Source: Meridianimarinicoccus sp. MJW13 (GTDB lineage Bacteria > Pseudomonadota > Alphaproteobacteria > Rhodobacterales > Rhodobacteraceae). From it: DNA of 64,000 nt. Location of the stretch: contig NZ_JACNMU010000001.1 of assembly GCF_014901205.1 (NCBI RefSeq), positions 124,001 to 188,000 on the forward strand. The letters run 5' to 3'. Within the stretch, counting starts at the first letter, position 1, and every line of letters starts with the position of its first letter. The position numbers and the translations under genes are program-made. Positions 53,605 to 63,394 of this stretch are shown one piece after another. The notes beneath the pieces were generated by a model. That model worked only from the letters and a program-made list of their open reading frames with translations, did not search any database and was not told where the DNA came from.

Positions 53605-55224
53605 ATGACGCCACAGACCCGCGCCGCCGATGTTCTGGCGCAACGACTTTATCAGGCCGGGTGCCGCCATGCCTTCGGGATGCCGGGCGGCGAAGTGCTG
53701 ACCCTTGTGGACGCCCTGAACCGCGCCGGGATCGAGTTTGTTCTGGTCAAGCATGAAAACGCCGCCGGCTTCATGGCCGAGGCGGTCTGGGCGCGCACCG
53801 GGGCGCCGGGCATCCTGATCGCCACTCTGGGACCGGGGGCGCTGAACGGCATCAACTCGGTCGGCAACGCCCATCAGGACCGCGTGCCGCTGATCGTTCT
53901 GACCGGCTGTGTGGACGAGGACGAGGCCCAGACCTACACCCATCAGGTGCTGGATCACGCCGCCGTTTTCGCACCGATCACCAAGGCCAGCCTGCGCCTG
54001 TCGACGGGCAGTGCCGATGTGATCGCCGACAAGGCCGTCACCATCGCCACCGAGCCCCGCCCCGGCCCGGTGCACGTCGATGTTCCGATCAGCGTGGCGG
54101 TGGCTGCCGCCCCGCCGCCCTCACCCTTCGCGCGGCGACAGCTGGCCTCTCCTGCCGCGCCCGCCGGGCCGGATCTGGACACCGCCCGCGCATGGCTGGC
54201 CGAAGCCGATCGCCCGATCATGGTGGTCGGGCTGGACGCCCTGAACGAGGGCGCAGGCGCGGCGGTGCAGACGTTTGCCGAAGCCCATGGCGTGCCCTTC
54301 GTCACCACCTATCGCGCCAAGGGGATCGTGGACGAATCGCACCCCCTGTGTCTGGGCGGTGCCGGTCTGTCACCGCTGGCCGATGCCACGCTGGTGCCGC
54401 TGGTGCAAAGCGCCGATCTGATCCTGACGCTGGGCTATGATCCCATCGAGATGCGGCCGGGATGGCGCAACATCTGGGATGCCAGTTTGGACCGGGTGAT
54501 CGAGATCGCCCCGGTGCCCAACCATCACTACATGCATCAATCCAGCCTGACCTTTCAGGCCGGGGTTGCCGAAAGCCTGAAGGCCCTTTCCGCAGGGGCC
54601 CCACCCCGTGCCACATGGTCCGACAAGGCGCCGGATGCCGCCAGGGCCGCGCTGGCCTGCGCCTTTCCCACGGGTGCCGACTGGGGGCCCGGCGCCATCG
54701 TCGCCACCGCCCGCGCCACCCTGCCGCCCGACACGATTGCCACCGTCGACAGCGGCGCGCATCGCATCCTGCTGTCGCAGATGTGGACCTGCCCCGGCCC
54801 GCGCAGCCTCCTGCAATCCTCGGCGCTGTGCACCATGGGCTGCGCCATCCCGCTGGCCCTGGGCGCCGCAATCGTCGAACCGGACCGCCCGGTCGTGGCC
54901 TTTACCGGCGACGCGGGATTCCTGATGGTCGCGGGCGAGCTGGCCACGGCACAGGAACGCGGGCTGAAACCGATCATCGTGGTCTTCGTCGATGCCAGCC
55001 TTGCCCTGATCGAGCTGAAACAGCGCCAGCGGCAACTGCCCAACAGCGCCGTCGACTTCGCCCGACATGACTATGCCGCCATCGGTCAGGCCTTTGGTGG
55101 CCATGGCGTCACGGTGTCCGATCGCGCCGGGCTGCAAGCCGCCCTGCGCGACGCGCTCACTGCCGACCGCTTTACTGTTATCGCCGCAATCTTCGACAAG
55201 GAGGCCTATGATGGCCGCATCTGA
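53605..55224 (+). CDS. thiamine pyrophosphate enzyme, acetolactate synthase-like
   Basis: A 539-residue TPP-dependent enzyme with the three-domain order of the POX/ALS family. The catalytic Glu51 is in VLVKHENAAGFMAEA, and LGPGALNGINSVGNAHQDR is intact. The central domain (about 190-320) follows. The TPP/Mg motif reads FTGDAGFLMVAGE, and the position of the usual N-(N/D)-G is VDA in VVFVDASLAL, which is unusual. The start follows GGACGGAGG. It overlaps the CoA-transferase gene by 14 bases, so the two act together. The substrate is unknown; oxalyl-CoA-type chemistry is one possibility. Confidence 0.8.
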   Translation: MTPQTRAADVLAQRLYQAGCRHAFGMPGGEVLTLVDALNRAGIEFVLVKHENAAGFMAEAVWARTGAPGILIATLGPGALNGINSVGNAHQDRVPLIVLTGCVDEDEAQTYTHQVLDHAAVFAPITKASLRLSTGSADVIADKAVTIATEPRPGPVHVDVPISVAVAAAPPPSPFARRQLASPAAPAGPDLDTARAWLAEADRPIMVVGLDALNEGAGAAVQTFAEAHGVPFVTTYRAKGIVDESHPLCLGGAGLSPLADATLVPLVQSADLILTLGYDPIEMRPGWRNIWDASLDRVIEIAPVPNHHYMHQSSLTFQAGVAESLKALSAGAPPRATWSDKAPDAARAALACAFPTGADWGPGAIVATARATLPPDTIATVDSGAHRILLSQMWTCPGPRSLLQSSALCTMGCAIPLALGAAIVEPDRPVVAFTGDAGFLMVAGELATAQERGLKPIIVVFVDASLALIELKQRQRQLPNSAVDFARHDYAAIGQAFGGHGVTVSDRAGLQAALRDALTADRFTVIAAIFDKEAYDGRI

Positions 55225-56407
55225 ACCCCGCAGTGCACTGGACGGGATCGTCGTGCTGGACCTTAGCCGTATTCTGGCCGGTCCCACCTGCACCCAGCTT
55301 CTTGGCGACCTGGGCGCCACCGTCTGGAAAATCGAAAACCCGAAGACCGGCGGCGACGACACCCGGCAATGGGGCCCCCCCTATGCCCCCCAGGCGGATG
55401 GCAGCGACAGCGACCTGTCGGCCTATTTCATGTGCGCCAACCGCAACAAGCGGTCCGTGGCGGCGGACCTCGGCAATCCGGAAGACCGCGCCATGCTGGA
55501 AGCCCTGGCCGCCCGCGCCGATATCGTGATCGAGAACTTCAAACCCGGCGGGCTGGTCCCGTTCGGGCTGGATCACCAGACACTTTGTGCGCGCCATCCC
55601 GACCTTGTCTATTGCTCGATCTCGGGATTCGGCCACACCGGACCCAACCGTGAAAAGCCCGGCTATGACCTGATGGCGCAGGGCTACGGCGGCATCATGA
55701 GCCTGACCGGCGCCGCCGACGGCATGCCGATGAAAGTGGGCGTGGGCATCGCCGATGTGATGTGCGGGATGTATGCCACCATCGGCATCCTCGCCGCCCT
55801 GCGCCACCGGGAGACCACCGGCGAGGGCCAGCACATCGACCTGTCGCTGGTCGACAGCCAGATGGCCTGGACGATCAACGAAGGGGTGAACTACCTGACC
55901 TCGGGCAACCTGCCCCAGCGGCGCGGCAACGCCCACCCCAACATCGTGCCCTATGAGGTCTTCGAATCGCACGACGGCCATGTGATCGTAGCGGTGGGCA
56001 ATGACGCCCAGTTCCGCCGTTTCTGCGATTTCCTGAATCTTGCGAACCTGGCCGATGACCCGCGCTTTGCCACCAATCCGGCACGGCTGAAGCACCGCGA
56101 CGACCTGCTGCCCCAGATCGCCGCTGCCCTGCGGGACCATACCACCGACGCCATTATCGCCGGGCTTGAAGCCCGCAAGGTGCCGGTCGGCCCGGTCAAC
56201 ACGCTGGACCGCGCCCTGGGCTCGGATCAGGCCCAGGCCCGCGACGCGGTGGTCGAGATGCCGGGGCCAGCCGGGCCGGTGCGTCTGCTGGGAAATCCGC
56301 TGAAGCTTTCGGCCACGCCGGTCCGCTACGACCACGCGCCCCCCAATTTCGGAGCCGACACCGAGGCACTGAAAGCCTTCCTTTCCGCCAAACAGCCACC
56401 CGAATAG
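55211..56407 (+). CDS. CaiB/BaiF family (class III) CoA-transferase
   Basis: A 398-residue formyl-CoA-transferase-like enzyme. It opens LDGIVVLDLSRILAGPTCTQ and shows the catalytic Asp153 in REKPGYDLMAQGYGG. GLEARKVPVGPVNTLDRAL and the C-terminal PRNFGxDT-like PPNFGADTEALKA also match. The family transfers CoA between carboxylic acids. The second of two adjacent ATG codons (55211) sits best behind AAGGAGG. Co-translation with the TPP enzyme suggests a two-step conversion of a carboxylate through its CoA ester. Confidence 0.88.
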   Translation: MAASEPRSALDGIVVLDLSRILAGPTCTQLLGDLGATVWKIENPKTGGDDTRQWGPPYAPQADGSDSDLSAYFMCANRNKRSVAADLGNPEDRAMLEALAARADIVIENFKPGGLVPFGLDHQTLCARHPDLVYCSISGFGHTGPNREKPGYDLMAQGYGGIMSLTGAADGMPMKVGVGIADVMCGMYATIGILAALRHRETTGEGQHIDLSLVDSQMAWTINEGVNYLTSGNLPQRRGNAHPNIVPYEVFESHDGHVIVAVGNDAQFRRFCDFLNLANLADDPRFATNPARLKHRDDLLPQIAAALRDHTTDAIIAGLEARKVPVGPVNTLDRALGSDQAQARDAVVEMPGPAGPVRLLGNPLKLSATPVRYDHAPPNFGADTEALKAFLSAKQPPE

Positions 56408-56532
56408 GCTGTATTTCGGGGCATCTGGCCGCATCTTCTTCACACGTTCGAACACAAACCCGTTGGTTCGGGCTTCATCGCTGGACAGGCCCGCGATCGC
56501 TTCCCACAACTGGAATTGAACAAGGTGGAGAC

Positions 56533-57894
56533 GTGACCGTGCAGACAGATCTTTTTGGCAGCGATGTTTCGTTGGACACCTCCACCGCGGTGGAGGCGTG
56601 GAACGCGCTGCAATTGGCCTTTCTGGCGCATGGGGCCTCGGCACCGGATCATCTTGGGGCCACCCTGAAGGCCGCGCCCGAGTTTGCGCTCGGGCACGCC
56701 ACCAAGGGGCTGTTCCTGCTGTTGCTGGGACGGCGCGAATTGATCCCCACGGCGCGCGAGGCGCTGCAGGCCGCCCGTCAGGGCCGCGCCGACAGCGCCC
56801 GCGAACGCGCCTTCATCGACGCGCTGGCCGCCTGGCTGGACGGCAGCCCCGCACGCGCGGCGGACCGGGTCGAAAGCGTGCTGGACACCGACCCCACCGA
56901 CACGCTGGCGCTGAAGATCAGCCATGCCATCCGTTTCATCCTTGGGCACAAGGGCCGGATGCTGGCGCGGCTGAACACCGCCCTGCCCCGGATCGGCGAA
57001 GATCATGCGGCCAGGGGCTATCTCATGGGCTGCCACGCCTTCGCGCTGGAAGAAAACGGCCATTTCGCCGAGGCCCGCAAGTCTGGCGAGGCCGGGTTGG
57101 AACGCGCCGCCGACGACGCCTGGGGCCTGCATGCGGTGGCCCATGTGCACGACATGACCGGCGACAGCCGGGGCGGGCTGGCCTGGCTGAGCGGCAAGGA
57201 AGCCGCCTGGGCCCATTGCAACAATTTCCGCTTCCACGTCTGGTGGCACAAGGCGCTGATGCACCTGGATCAGGGCGACCACGCCACCGTGCTGGACCTT
57301 TACGACCACAAGATCCGGGCCGAGCATACCGACGACTACCGCGATATCTCGAACGCCACTTCGCTGCTGATGCGGCTGGAACTGGAAGGCGTGCCCGTGG
57401 GCAACCGCTGGGAGGAACTGGCCGATCTGTCGGAATCCCGCGTCGGCGACGGCTGCCTGATCTTTGCCGATCTGCACTATCTGCTGGCGCTGGTCAGCGA
57501 TGACCGCGACGCCGCCGCGCACAAGCTGGTGGCGCGCATCGTGGCCGATGGTCAGGCGCAGGCCACTGATTATGCGCCGGTGTTCGACCATCCCGGTGTG
57601 GCGGCGGCCCATGGGCTGGAAGCCTTCGGCGAAGGCAACTACGCGCAGGCGTTCCAAAGCCTCACCGCCGCCCGTCCGGCCATGCAGCGGGCCGGCGGCA
57701 GCCATGCCCAGCGGGATGTCTTCGAACGCATCACCATCGATGCGGGCATTCGCGCGGGGCAATTGGGCCCGGTCGAGGATATTCTGGCCGCGCGCAGCGC
57801 CCTGCGCGACGGGGCCGAAGACAGCTTTGCCCGCCAGCGGCGCGAGATGATCAACGACCTGAGGCGTCCCGCGATGGCGGTGCCCGCCCAGTAA
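56533..57894 (+). CDS. TTC38-like tetratricopeptide repeat protein
   Basis: A 453-residue helical protein similar to the tetratricopeptide repeat 38 family found in animals and many bacteria. Repeats of about 34 residues run through the whole length. The family signature region appears as GLHAVAHVHDMTGDSRGGL and FRFHVWWHKALMHLDQG. No signal peptide is present. The biochemical role of the family is not established. The start is GTG, behind AAGGTGGAG. It lies 22 bases upstream of the opgC-like gene. Confidence 0.75.
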   Translation: MTVQTDLFGSDVSLDTSTAVEAWNALQLAFLAHGASAPDHLGATLKAAPEFALGHATKGLFLLLLGRRELIPTAREALQAARQGRADSARERAFIDALAAWLDGSPARAADRVESVLDTDPTDTLALKISHAIRFILGHKGRMLARLNTALPRIGEDHAARGYLMGCHAFALEENGHFAEARKSGEAGLERAADDAWGLHAVAHVHDMTGDSRGGLAWLSGKEAAWAHCNNFRFHVWWHKALMHLDQGDHATVLDLYDHKIRAEHTDDYRDISNATSLLMRLELEGVPVGNRWEELADLSESRVGDGCLIFADLHYLLALVSDDRDAAAHKLVARIVADGQAQATDYAPVFDHPGVAAAHGLEAFGEGNYAQAFQSLTAARPAMQRAGGSHAQRDVFERITIDAGIRAGQLGPVEDILAARSALRDGAEDSFARQRREMINDLRRPAMAVPAQ

Positions 57895-57916
57895 CGACCC
57901 GGAAAGACCCGATCCC

Positions 57917-59116
57917 ATGAGTGCCCTGAGTTCCGATCCCCCGCAGGCCCGGCCTGCGCAGGCGGCGGCTGCGCCGGCAGCCCGCGTCCGTGATATCCGT
58001 CTGGATTTCTATCGCGGCATCGCGATGTTCATCATCCTGATGGCGCATATCCCCTATAACACCTTTACCAACTGGATCCCGGCGCGGTTCGGCTTTTCCG
58101 ACGCGACCGAGATATTCGTGTTCTGCTCGGGCATGGCCTCGGCCATCGCCTTTGGCCGGGTCTTTGCAGATCGCGGCTGGGGCATGGGGGCGCTGCGCAT
58201 TTCCTACCGGGTCTGGCAGGTCTACTGGGCCCATATCGGGTTGTTCTTCGCGGTGGCGATGACCCTGGCCGCGCTGGACGCCACGGGCCTGTTCGAGCGC
58301 GACTATATCGGCGACCTGAACCTGTATCCGTTCTTCGTCGACAATACCCAGCAACAGCTGATCGGGCTGATGACCCTGCGCTACGTGCCGAATTACTTCG
58401 ACATCCTGCCCATGTACCTGGTGATCCTGGCCATGATCCCGCTGATGATGGGTCTGGCGCGGATCCATCCGTACCTGGCCCTGGGCGCCTCGGCCGCGAT
58501 CTGGCTGGTGACGCAGACCGGCGCGCTGTCGCTGCCGGCGGAACCCTGGACGGATCGCGAGTGGTTCTTCAACCCCTTCGGCTGGCAATTGATCTTCTTC
58601 ACCGGCTTTGCCTTTATTCGCGGCTGGCTGCCCGCGCCACCGGTGCGCAAGGATCTGGTGCTGCTGGCGGTGCTTCTGTTGCTGGTGACCATCCCCTTTG
58701 CCCGCTGGCAGATCTTTATCCATGTGGACTGGATCAAGGACTGGCGGGCCGACTATCGGGTGCTGATCGCCAAGACCGACTTCGGGCTGCTGCGCTATGT
58801 GCACTTCCTGCTTCTGGCCTATGTGTTCTGGGTGCTGGCGGGGCCCGGCGGGTCGCACATCCGCGCCCATGGCACCGGCCTTGCGGCGCGGGCCTGGGGC
58901 TTTGTCCTGAAATGCATCCTGAAGGTCGGGCAACAATCGCTGGCGGTGTTCATCACCTCCATGTGGCTGGCGCGGGTCCTGGGCGCATGGCTGGACGTGA
59001 TCGGGCGCACCACCCCGAACTTCTGGCTGGTCAATCTGACTGGCATGGCGCTGATCACCCTGACCGCCTTTGGCGTGGCATGGATCAAGGGCCAGCCCTG
59101 GCGCAAACCGGCCTGA
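57917..59116 (+). CDS. OpgC-type membrane acyltransferase
   Basis: A 399-residue polytopic protein with about ten helices, matching the OpgC group that adds succinyl residues to osmoregulated periplasmic glucans. The signature RDIRLDFYRGIAMFIILMAH is followed by TEIFVFCSGMASAIAFG. The Pro/Ala-rich first 25 residues are cytoplasmic. The glucan-synthesis genes opgGH are not in the window, so substrate delivery must come from elsewhere or the acceptor is another glycan. Confidence 0.85.
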   Translation: MSALSSDPPQARPAQAAAAPAARVRDIRLDFYRGIAMFIILMAHIPYNTFTNWIPARFGFSDATEIFVFCSGMASAIAFGRVFADRGWGMGALRISYRVWQVYWAHIGLFFAVAMTLAALDATGLFERDYIGDLNLYPFFVDNTQQQLIGLMTLRYVPNYFDILPMYLVILAMIPLMMGLARIHPYLALGASAAIWLVTQTGALSLPAEPWTDREWFFNPFGWQLIFFTGFAFIRGWLPAPPVRKDLVLLAVLLLLVTIPFARWQIFIHVDWIKDWRADYRVLIAKTDFGLLRYVHFLLLAYVFWVLAGPGGSHIRAHGTGLAARAWGFVLKCILKVGQQSLAVFITSMWLARVLGAWLDVIGRTTPNFWLVNLTGMALITLTAFGVAWIKGQPWRKPA

Positions 59117-59137
59117 GGCCCGCAGGCGCGGGCGCGC

Positions 59138-59974
59138 TCAGTCGCCGCCCGCGTCTTCGATCCAGTCCAGCACCAGATCAGCCCAGCCTTTGGGCACCGT
59201 GTGGCCGCCGTCGAACAACGCGAATTGCAGCGCCGCCCCCTCGGCACAATCCGACCAGCGGCGCAGCAAGAACCCATCGGTCTGCCCTGTGGTGCTGGCA
59301 TCGGGACGTGCACAGCCGTTGGCGGAACGCCAGATGCTCATGGCCTCGAACACATCGCCTTGCAGGAACCGGCCGCCGCCCAGGGGGCGGCCTTCCAGCG
59401 GCACGGTGGTGTCGCGCCAACCGTGGGTCTGGAACAGACGGACCGGGCCCTCGCAGGTCTCGGGATGCGGCCGCCAGAACGTGCCCGCCACCGGCGCATA
59501 GGCCGTGAAAGCCCGAGGCGTGTCGCAGGCCACATAGGTGGCCATGAAGGCGCCGTTGGAAAACCCGCCCAGCACGACCTGACCGGGATCAAGACCAAAG
59601 CGGGCCGCCGCGTCATCGCGCACCTGTGTCAGGAAGGCGGCATCGTCGCGCCCGTCCGGGTTGCGCCCGCGGAAGTCCCAGCGATAGCCCGCCCGGTTGC
59701 CCGCCATGGGCGAACCATTGGGCGCGATCACCGCCCAGCCCCGCGCCAGAAACGGGGCCGCCACGGTCGGCGTGCGCAGGCTGCCCGCGCCAGTTCCGCC
59801 ATAGCCGTGCAGCCAGATCAGGGCCGGGATCGGCCCCTCGACCGCCTCGGGCAAGGCCACGTGATAGGTGCCGCCATCGATCTCGCAGACGGCCCCCGGA
59901 TCGGAACAGGCCGAGGCCGCGCCACCGCACAAGGCAACCGCAGCCCCCAGCAGCAACGCCGCGCGCGCCCTCAT
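59138..59974 (-). CDS. exported polyhydroxybutyrate-depolymerase-like esterase
   Basis: A 278-residue alpha/beta hydrolase of the LpqC / PHB depolymerase / feruloyl esterase group. A Sec signal with cleavage near ASA-CS is followed by PALIWLHGYGGTG (oxyanion hole). The nucleophile Ser139 is in LGGFSNGAFMA, and a probable catalytic His lies in FDGGHTVPKGW. Several Cys suggest disulfides and a periplasmic or secreted location. Its start overlaps the stop of the rhodanese gene (ATGA). The substrate (polyester or cell-wall ester) is open. Confidence 0.8.
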   Translation of the reverse strand: MRARAALLLGAAVALCGGAASACSDPGAVCEIDGGTYHVALPEAVEGPIPALIWLHGYGGTGAGSLRTPTVAAPFLARGWAVIAPNGSPMAGNRAGYRWDFRGRNPDGRDDAAFLTQVRDDAAARFGLDPGQVVLGGFSNGAFMATYVACDTPRAFTAYAPVAGTFWRPHPETCEGPVRLFQTHGWRDTTVPLEGRPLGGGRFLQGDVFEAMSIWRSANGCARPDASTTGQTDGFLLRRWSDCAEGAALQFALFDGGHTVPKGWADLVLDWIEDAGGD

Positions 59975-60441
59975 CCGGGTACCTGCCGCACCGGCAGGCC
60001 GCGCGCCACCCAGCCGGGGCCGGCGCGCGAGCCGACCATGCCTTCGGGCACATCCACAAGATTGGTCAGCCCCTGTTCGGCCAGCCGCGCCGTCAACTGG
60101 CTGGACCGCACCCCGCGCGCGCAGATCAGCGCGATGGGCCTTGCCGGATCGGCAGCGGTCAGCCGCGCCAGGGCCTCGGTGAAATCGGGGCGGCGCATGT
60201 CCAGCGGCATCGCCCCCGCGCCCACGCCGGTGGCGGCCCATTCATCGGGGCGGCGAATGTCGATCAGGAAGATCTGGCCTGCGGCGGCCAGATCATGCGC
60301 TTCGATCGGGGTGATCTGCCGTCCGTCGAAGGGTCGGCGCAGGATCCATGCGTACCAGCCCCCGGCGGCAAGGGCTGCGCCGCTGAGCCCGCCCAGAAGC
60401 AGGGTTCGCCGCGATAACGGGCCGCCCGGTCGCAGTCGCAT
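59971..60441 (-). CDS. Tat-exported rhodanese-like sulfurtransferase
   Basis: A 156-residue single rhodanese domain with an N-terminal signal PLSRRTLLLGGLSG that looks like a twin-arginine leader. The domain has FLIDIRRPDEWAATGV and the active-site Cys107 in ALICARGVRSSQLTA, so catalysis is likely intact. A periplasmic rhodanese could handle thiosulfate or serve in redox repair; the role is not determined. It is translationally coupled to the esterase gene. Confidence 0.8.
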   Translation of the reverse strand: MRLRPGGPLSRRTLLLGGLSGAALAAGGWYAWILRRPFDGRQITPIEAHDLAAAGQIFLIDIRRPDEWAATGVGAGAMPLDMRRPDFTEALARLTAADPARPIALICARGVRSSQLTARLAEQGLTNLVDVPEGMVGSRAGPGWVARGLPVRQVPG

Positions 60442-60474
60442 GATGCCTTCGCCTCCCTGGCCAATGGCCGCCTG

Positions 60475-60996
60475 TCAGTTCGCCTGCGGCGCGTCGGACG
60501 ACCACTTGGGAATGGTGTTGCCCGAGGCCGGGGCCTCTTCCAGCCCGACCCAGTTGCTTTCGGACAGTTGCAGGTTACCCGGAATATCCTCTTCCCAAAA
60601 GCCCACAACGGTCTGGGTGATGTTCAGGTACAGCTTGCCGTCCACGATCCGCCACAGCGTCGGATTGCCCGGCACCTTGCCGCCCTTGGCCACACCATAG
60701 GCGCAGTGACCATCGTATTGCGGCAGGTATTTCTCGGGATCTTCCAGGAAGGCGGCGCGATTGGCGTCGGAGGCAAAGGCGAAGGTGGCGCCGTTGTAGT
60801 CGGCGGTCAGGCTGGCACGCCCCTTTTCCGGGGCGGGCTGGGACTGGCCGACCGCGACCTGATCGAGGGTCCAGTAGGACACCACGTCATAGCCTGACAC
60901 GGCATAGCCGGTTTCATCGATGAACTGCTCACCAGCCCAGAGCGCCGAGGTGGCAGTCGCGGAAAAGGCCAGGGCCAGAAGGGAAGTGCGGAACAT
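60475..60996 (-). CDS. exported YHS domain protein
   Basis: A 173-residue protein with a signal peptide ending near ALWAGEQ. The YHS core begins GYAVSGYDVVSYW and includes SDANRAAFLEDPEKYLPQYD and GHCAYGVAKG, with the conserved Tyr, His and Cys that suggest metal binding. Family members occur with copper and redox proteins. It is 33 bases upstream of the rhodanese gene and is the first of a three-gene leftward group of exported proteins. Confidence 0.82.
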   Translation of the reverse strand: MFRTSLLALAFSATATSALWAGEQFIDETGYAVSGYDVVSYWTLDQVAVGQSQPAPEKGRASLTADYNGATFAFASDANRAAFLEDPEKYLPQYDGHCAYGVAKGGKVPGNPTLWRIVDGKLYLNITQTVVGFWEEDIPGNLQLSESNWVGLEEAPASGNTIPKWSSDAPQAN

Positions 60997-61201
60997 GGGG
61001 GATCTCCATCTTGTCAGGGTCGAACGTTGAATACCTGCTCAAGGGGGGCTGCGCATCCCACCCTCCCGCGACTGTGAAGGGTTGTGTGTGCGGGCCAAAG
61101 GTTGGGTACGGCAACCGCCTGCTGCGGCCCCCGCGCACCGCCCCTTGCCAGCCCCGCGCCCCTGCCCTAGAACCCGTTCCGTTGACAGCAGGAGAGACAG
61201 G

Positions 61202-62713
61202 ATGCTCGACCTCACCTATGAGGCCCCCAAGCCGAAAGTGATCGCAGGCGCCAAGCAGGACTGGGAGCTGGTGATCGGCCTTGAGGTGCATGCGCAGGTG
61301 TCCTCCAACGCCAAGCTGTTTTCCGGCGCTTCGACCCAATTCGGCGCCGAGCCCAATTCAAACGTCGCCTTTGTGGACGCCGGGATGCCGGGAATGCTGC
61401 CGGTCATCAACGAGGGCTGCGTGGCACTGGCGGTCAAGACCGGGCTGGGCCTGAAAGCACAGATCAACCTGACCTCGGCCTTCGACCGCAAGAACTATTT
61501 CTATCCAGACCTGCCGCAGGGCTACCAGATCAGCCAGCTGTATCACCCCATCGTGGGCGAGGGCGAGGTGCTGGTGGACATGGGGCCGGGCGTGGCCCGT
61601 CTGGTGCGGATCGAACGCATCCATCTGGAACAGGACGCGGGCAAGTCGATCCATGACATGGACCCGCACATGTCCTTCGTGGACCTGAACCGCACCGGTG
61701 TTGCGCTGATGGAAATCGTCAGCCGTCCCGACATTCGCGGCCCCGAAGAGGCCGCCGCCTATGTCAGCAAGCTGCGCCAGATCCTGCGCTATCTGGGCAC
61801 CTGTGACGGCAACATGCAGAACGGCAACCTGCGCGCCGACGTGAACGTCTCGGTCTGTGCACCGGGGGCCTATGAGAAATACCAGGCCACCCAGGATTTC
61901 AGCCATCTGGGCACGCGCTGCGAAATCAAGAACATGAACTCGATGCGCTTCATCCAGCAGGCCATCGACCATGAGGCCCGCCGCCAGATCGCCATTCTGG
62001 AAGACGGCGGCAAGATTGTGCAGGAAACCCGCCTGTATGACCCGGACAAGGGCGAAACCCGCTCGATGCGGTCCAAGGAAGAGGCGCATGACTATCGCTA
62101 CTTCCCCTGCCCCGACCTGCTGCCGCTGGAAATCGAACAGGCCTGGGTGGACGAGATCGCCGCGACCCTGCCGGAACTGCCCGACGAGAAGAAGGCGCGC
62201 TTCGTGACCGAATTCGGCATGACCGAATACGATGCCGGCGTGCTGACCGCCTCGGCCGAAAGTGCGGCCTATTTCGAGGAGGTCGCCAAGGGCCGTGACG
62301 GCAAGCTGGCCGCGAACTGGGTCATCAACGAATTGTTCGGCCGCCTGAAGAAGGAAGACCACGACATCACCAAAAGCCCGGTCTCGGCGGCGCAGCTTGG
62401 CGGCATCATCGAGTTGATCTCGAAAGGCGATATTTCGGGCAAGATCGCCAAGGATCTGTTCGAAATCGTCTATACCGAAGGTGGTGATCCGGCGCAGATC
62501 GTCGAAGATCGCGGCATGAAGCAGGTCACCGACACCGGCGCCATCGAGGCCGCCGTCGACAAGGTCATCGCCGAGAACCCGGCGCAGGTGGAAAAGGCCC
62601 GGCAGAACCCGAAGCTGGCGGGCTGGTTCGTCGGTCAGGTCATGAAGGCCACCGGCGGCAAGGCCAATCCCAAGGCGGTCAACCAGATCGTGGCGGCCAA
62701 GCTGGCACAGTAA
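61202..62713 (+). CDS. gatB: Asp-tRNA(Asn)/Glu-tRNA(Gln) amidotransferase subunit B
   Basis: GatB, 503 residues, the kinase/transamidation subunit of the GatCAB complex that converts Glu-tRNA(Gln) and Asp-tRNA(Asn). It shows [56 protein letters not shown] and [12 protein letters not shown]. The C-terminal YqeY-like domain ends at the stop. gatA and gatC are not adjacent. The ATG follows CAGGAGAGA. All key motifs are intact. Confidence 0.96.
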   Translation: MLDLTYEAPKPKVIAGAKQDWELVIGLEVHAQVSSNAKLFSGASTQFGAEPNSNVAFVDAGMPGMLPVINEGCVALAVKTGLGLKAQINLTSAFDRKNYFYPDLPQGYQISQLYHPIVGEGEVLVDMGPGVARLVRIERIHLEQDAGKSIHDMDPHMSFVDLNRTGVALMEIVSRPDIRGPEEAAAYVSKLRQILRYLGTCDGNMQNGNLRADVNVSVCAPGAYEKYQATQDFSHLGTRCEIKNMNSMRFIQQAIDHEARRQIAILEDGGKIVQETRLYDPDKGETRSMRSKEEAHDYRYFPCPDLLPLEIEQAWVDEIAATLPELPDEKKARFVTEFGMTEYDAGVLTASAESAAYFEEVAKGRDGKLAANWVINELFGRLKKEDHDITKSPVSAAQLGGIIELISKGDISGKIAKDLFEIVYTEGGDPAQIVEDRGMKQVTDTGAIEAAVDKVIAENPAQVEKARQNPKLAGWFVGQVMKATGGKANPKAVNQIVAAKLAQ

Positions 62714-62739
62714 TCCGCCCAATCTGTCCCTGAAAATGC

Positions 62740-62763
62740 CGGGCCGTCCGCAAGGGCGGCCCG
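62740..62763 (+). terminator. hairpin terminator after gatB
   Basis: A 10-bp stem (CGGGCCGTCC with GGGCGGCCCG, one G-T pair) closed by a GCAA tetraloop lies 27 bases past the gatB stop. The run following is TTGCCGTT, so the T tract is poor. Confidence 0.65.
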
Positions 62764-62770
62764 TTGCCGT

Positions 62771-63142
62771 TCAACCCTCGGCCACGGGATGCAGAATCAC
62801 CCGGCGGCCCAGCGTGACGACCCTGAAACAGCGCCGGTCGGCAGCGCGGCGCAGGTCCGCCTCCTGCAAAGATGCGCAGAACCGGCCCCGGCGATAGTCC
62901 CAACTGCCGACGAAAGGCTTGCCCAGATAGGTGCCAACCAGCAGGCCGTCAGGCTCGACCGTGACATCGACCCCATCGCCGCGCAGTTGATAGCCCACCA
63001 CCGCCTTGCGGAACGCCTTGCCGCGATCCAGTTCCTGATGCCCCGGCTGCACCGGCGCGTCAGAGGACAGAACCACGGGATCGGCTGGGCCACAGGCAGA
63101 AAGCGCGGCACACAACAGACTTGTTGAAATCTGAATCTTCAT
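62771..63142 (-). CDS. small predicted lipoprotein
   Basis: A 123-residue protein I do not recognise. The N-terminus is a lipoprotein signal with the lipobox LSAC at about residues 14-17, so Cys17 would be lipidated. The mature part contains two further Cys (RFCASL and RRCFRVV) that could pair. There is no known domain. It converges on gatB and is followed by a 252-base region that shows no other gene. Confidence 0.6.
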   Translation of the reverse strand: MKIQISTSLLCAALSACGPADPVVLSSDAPVQPGHQELDRGKAFRKAVVGYQLRGDGVDVTVEPDGLLVGTYLGKPFVGSWDYRRGRFCASLQEADLRRAADRRCFRVVTLGRRVILHPVAEG

Positions 63143-63394
63143 GGAACCCCGGACCTTCCGGCAAGACCGGAACCGGCTTTCCGCCCGCGTCGAAAATATC
63201 GCGAAAAGCCCTGACGCGGGGCCAGTTTCGGCGGAAATGGTAAATGAAGCCCTTGCCCGCCCCCCCCTTTGGCACGGCCCGGCCCTGTGACCTCAACGCG
63301 ACGGCTGGACGCGCGTTCGCTCACGCGACATGTTGGGGCCTTCCCGCGGGGCATCTGAGGCCGATAATTGCCCGGCAACGCCAAGAGGTTCCCA

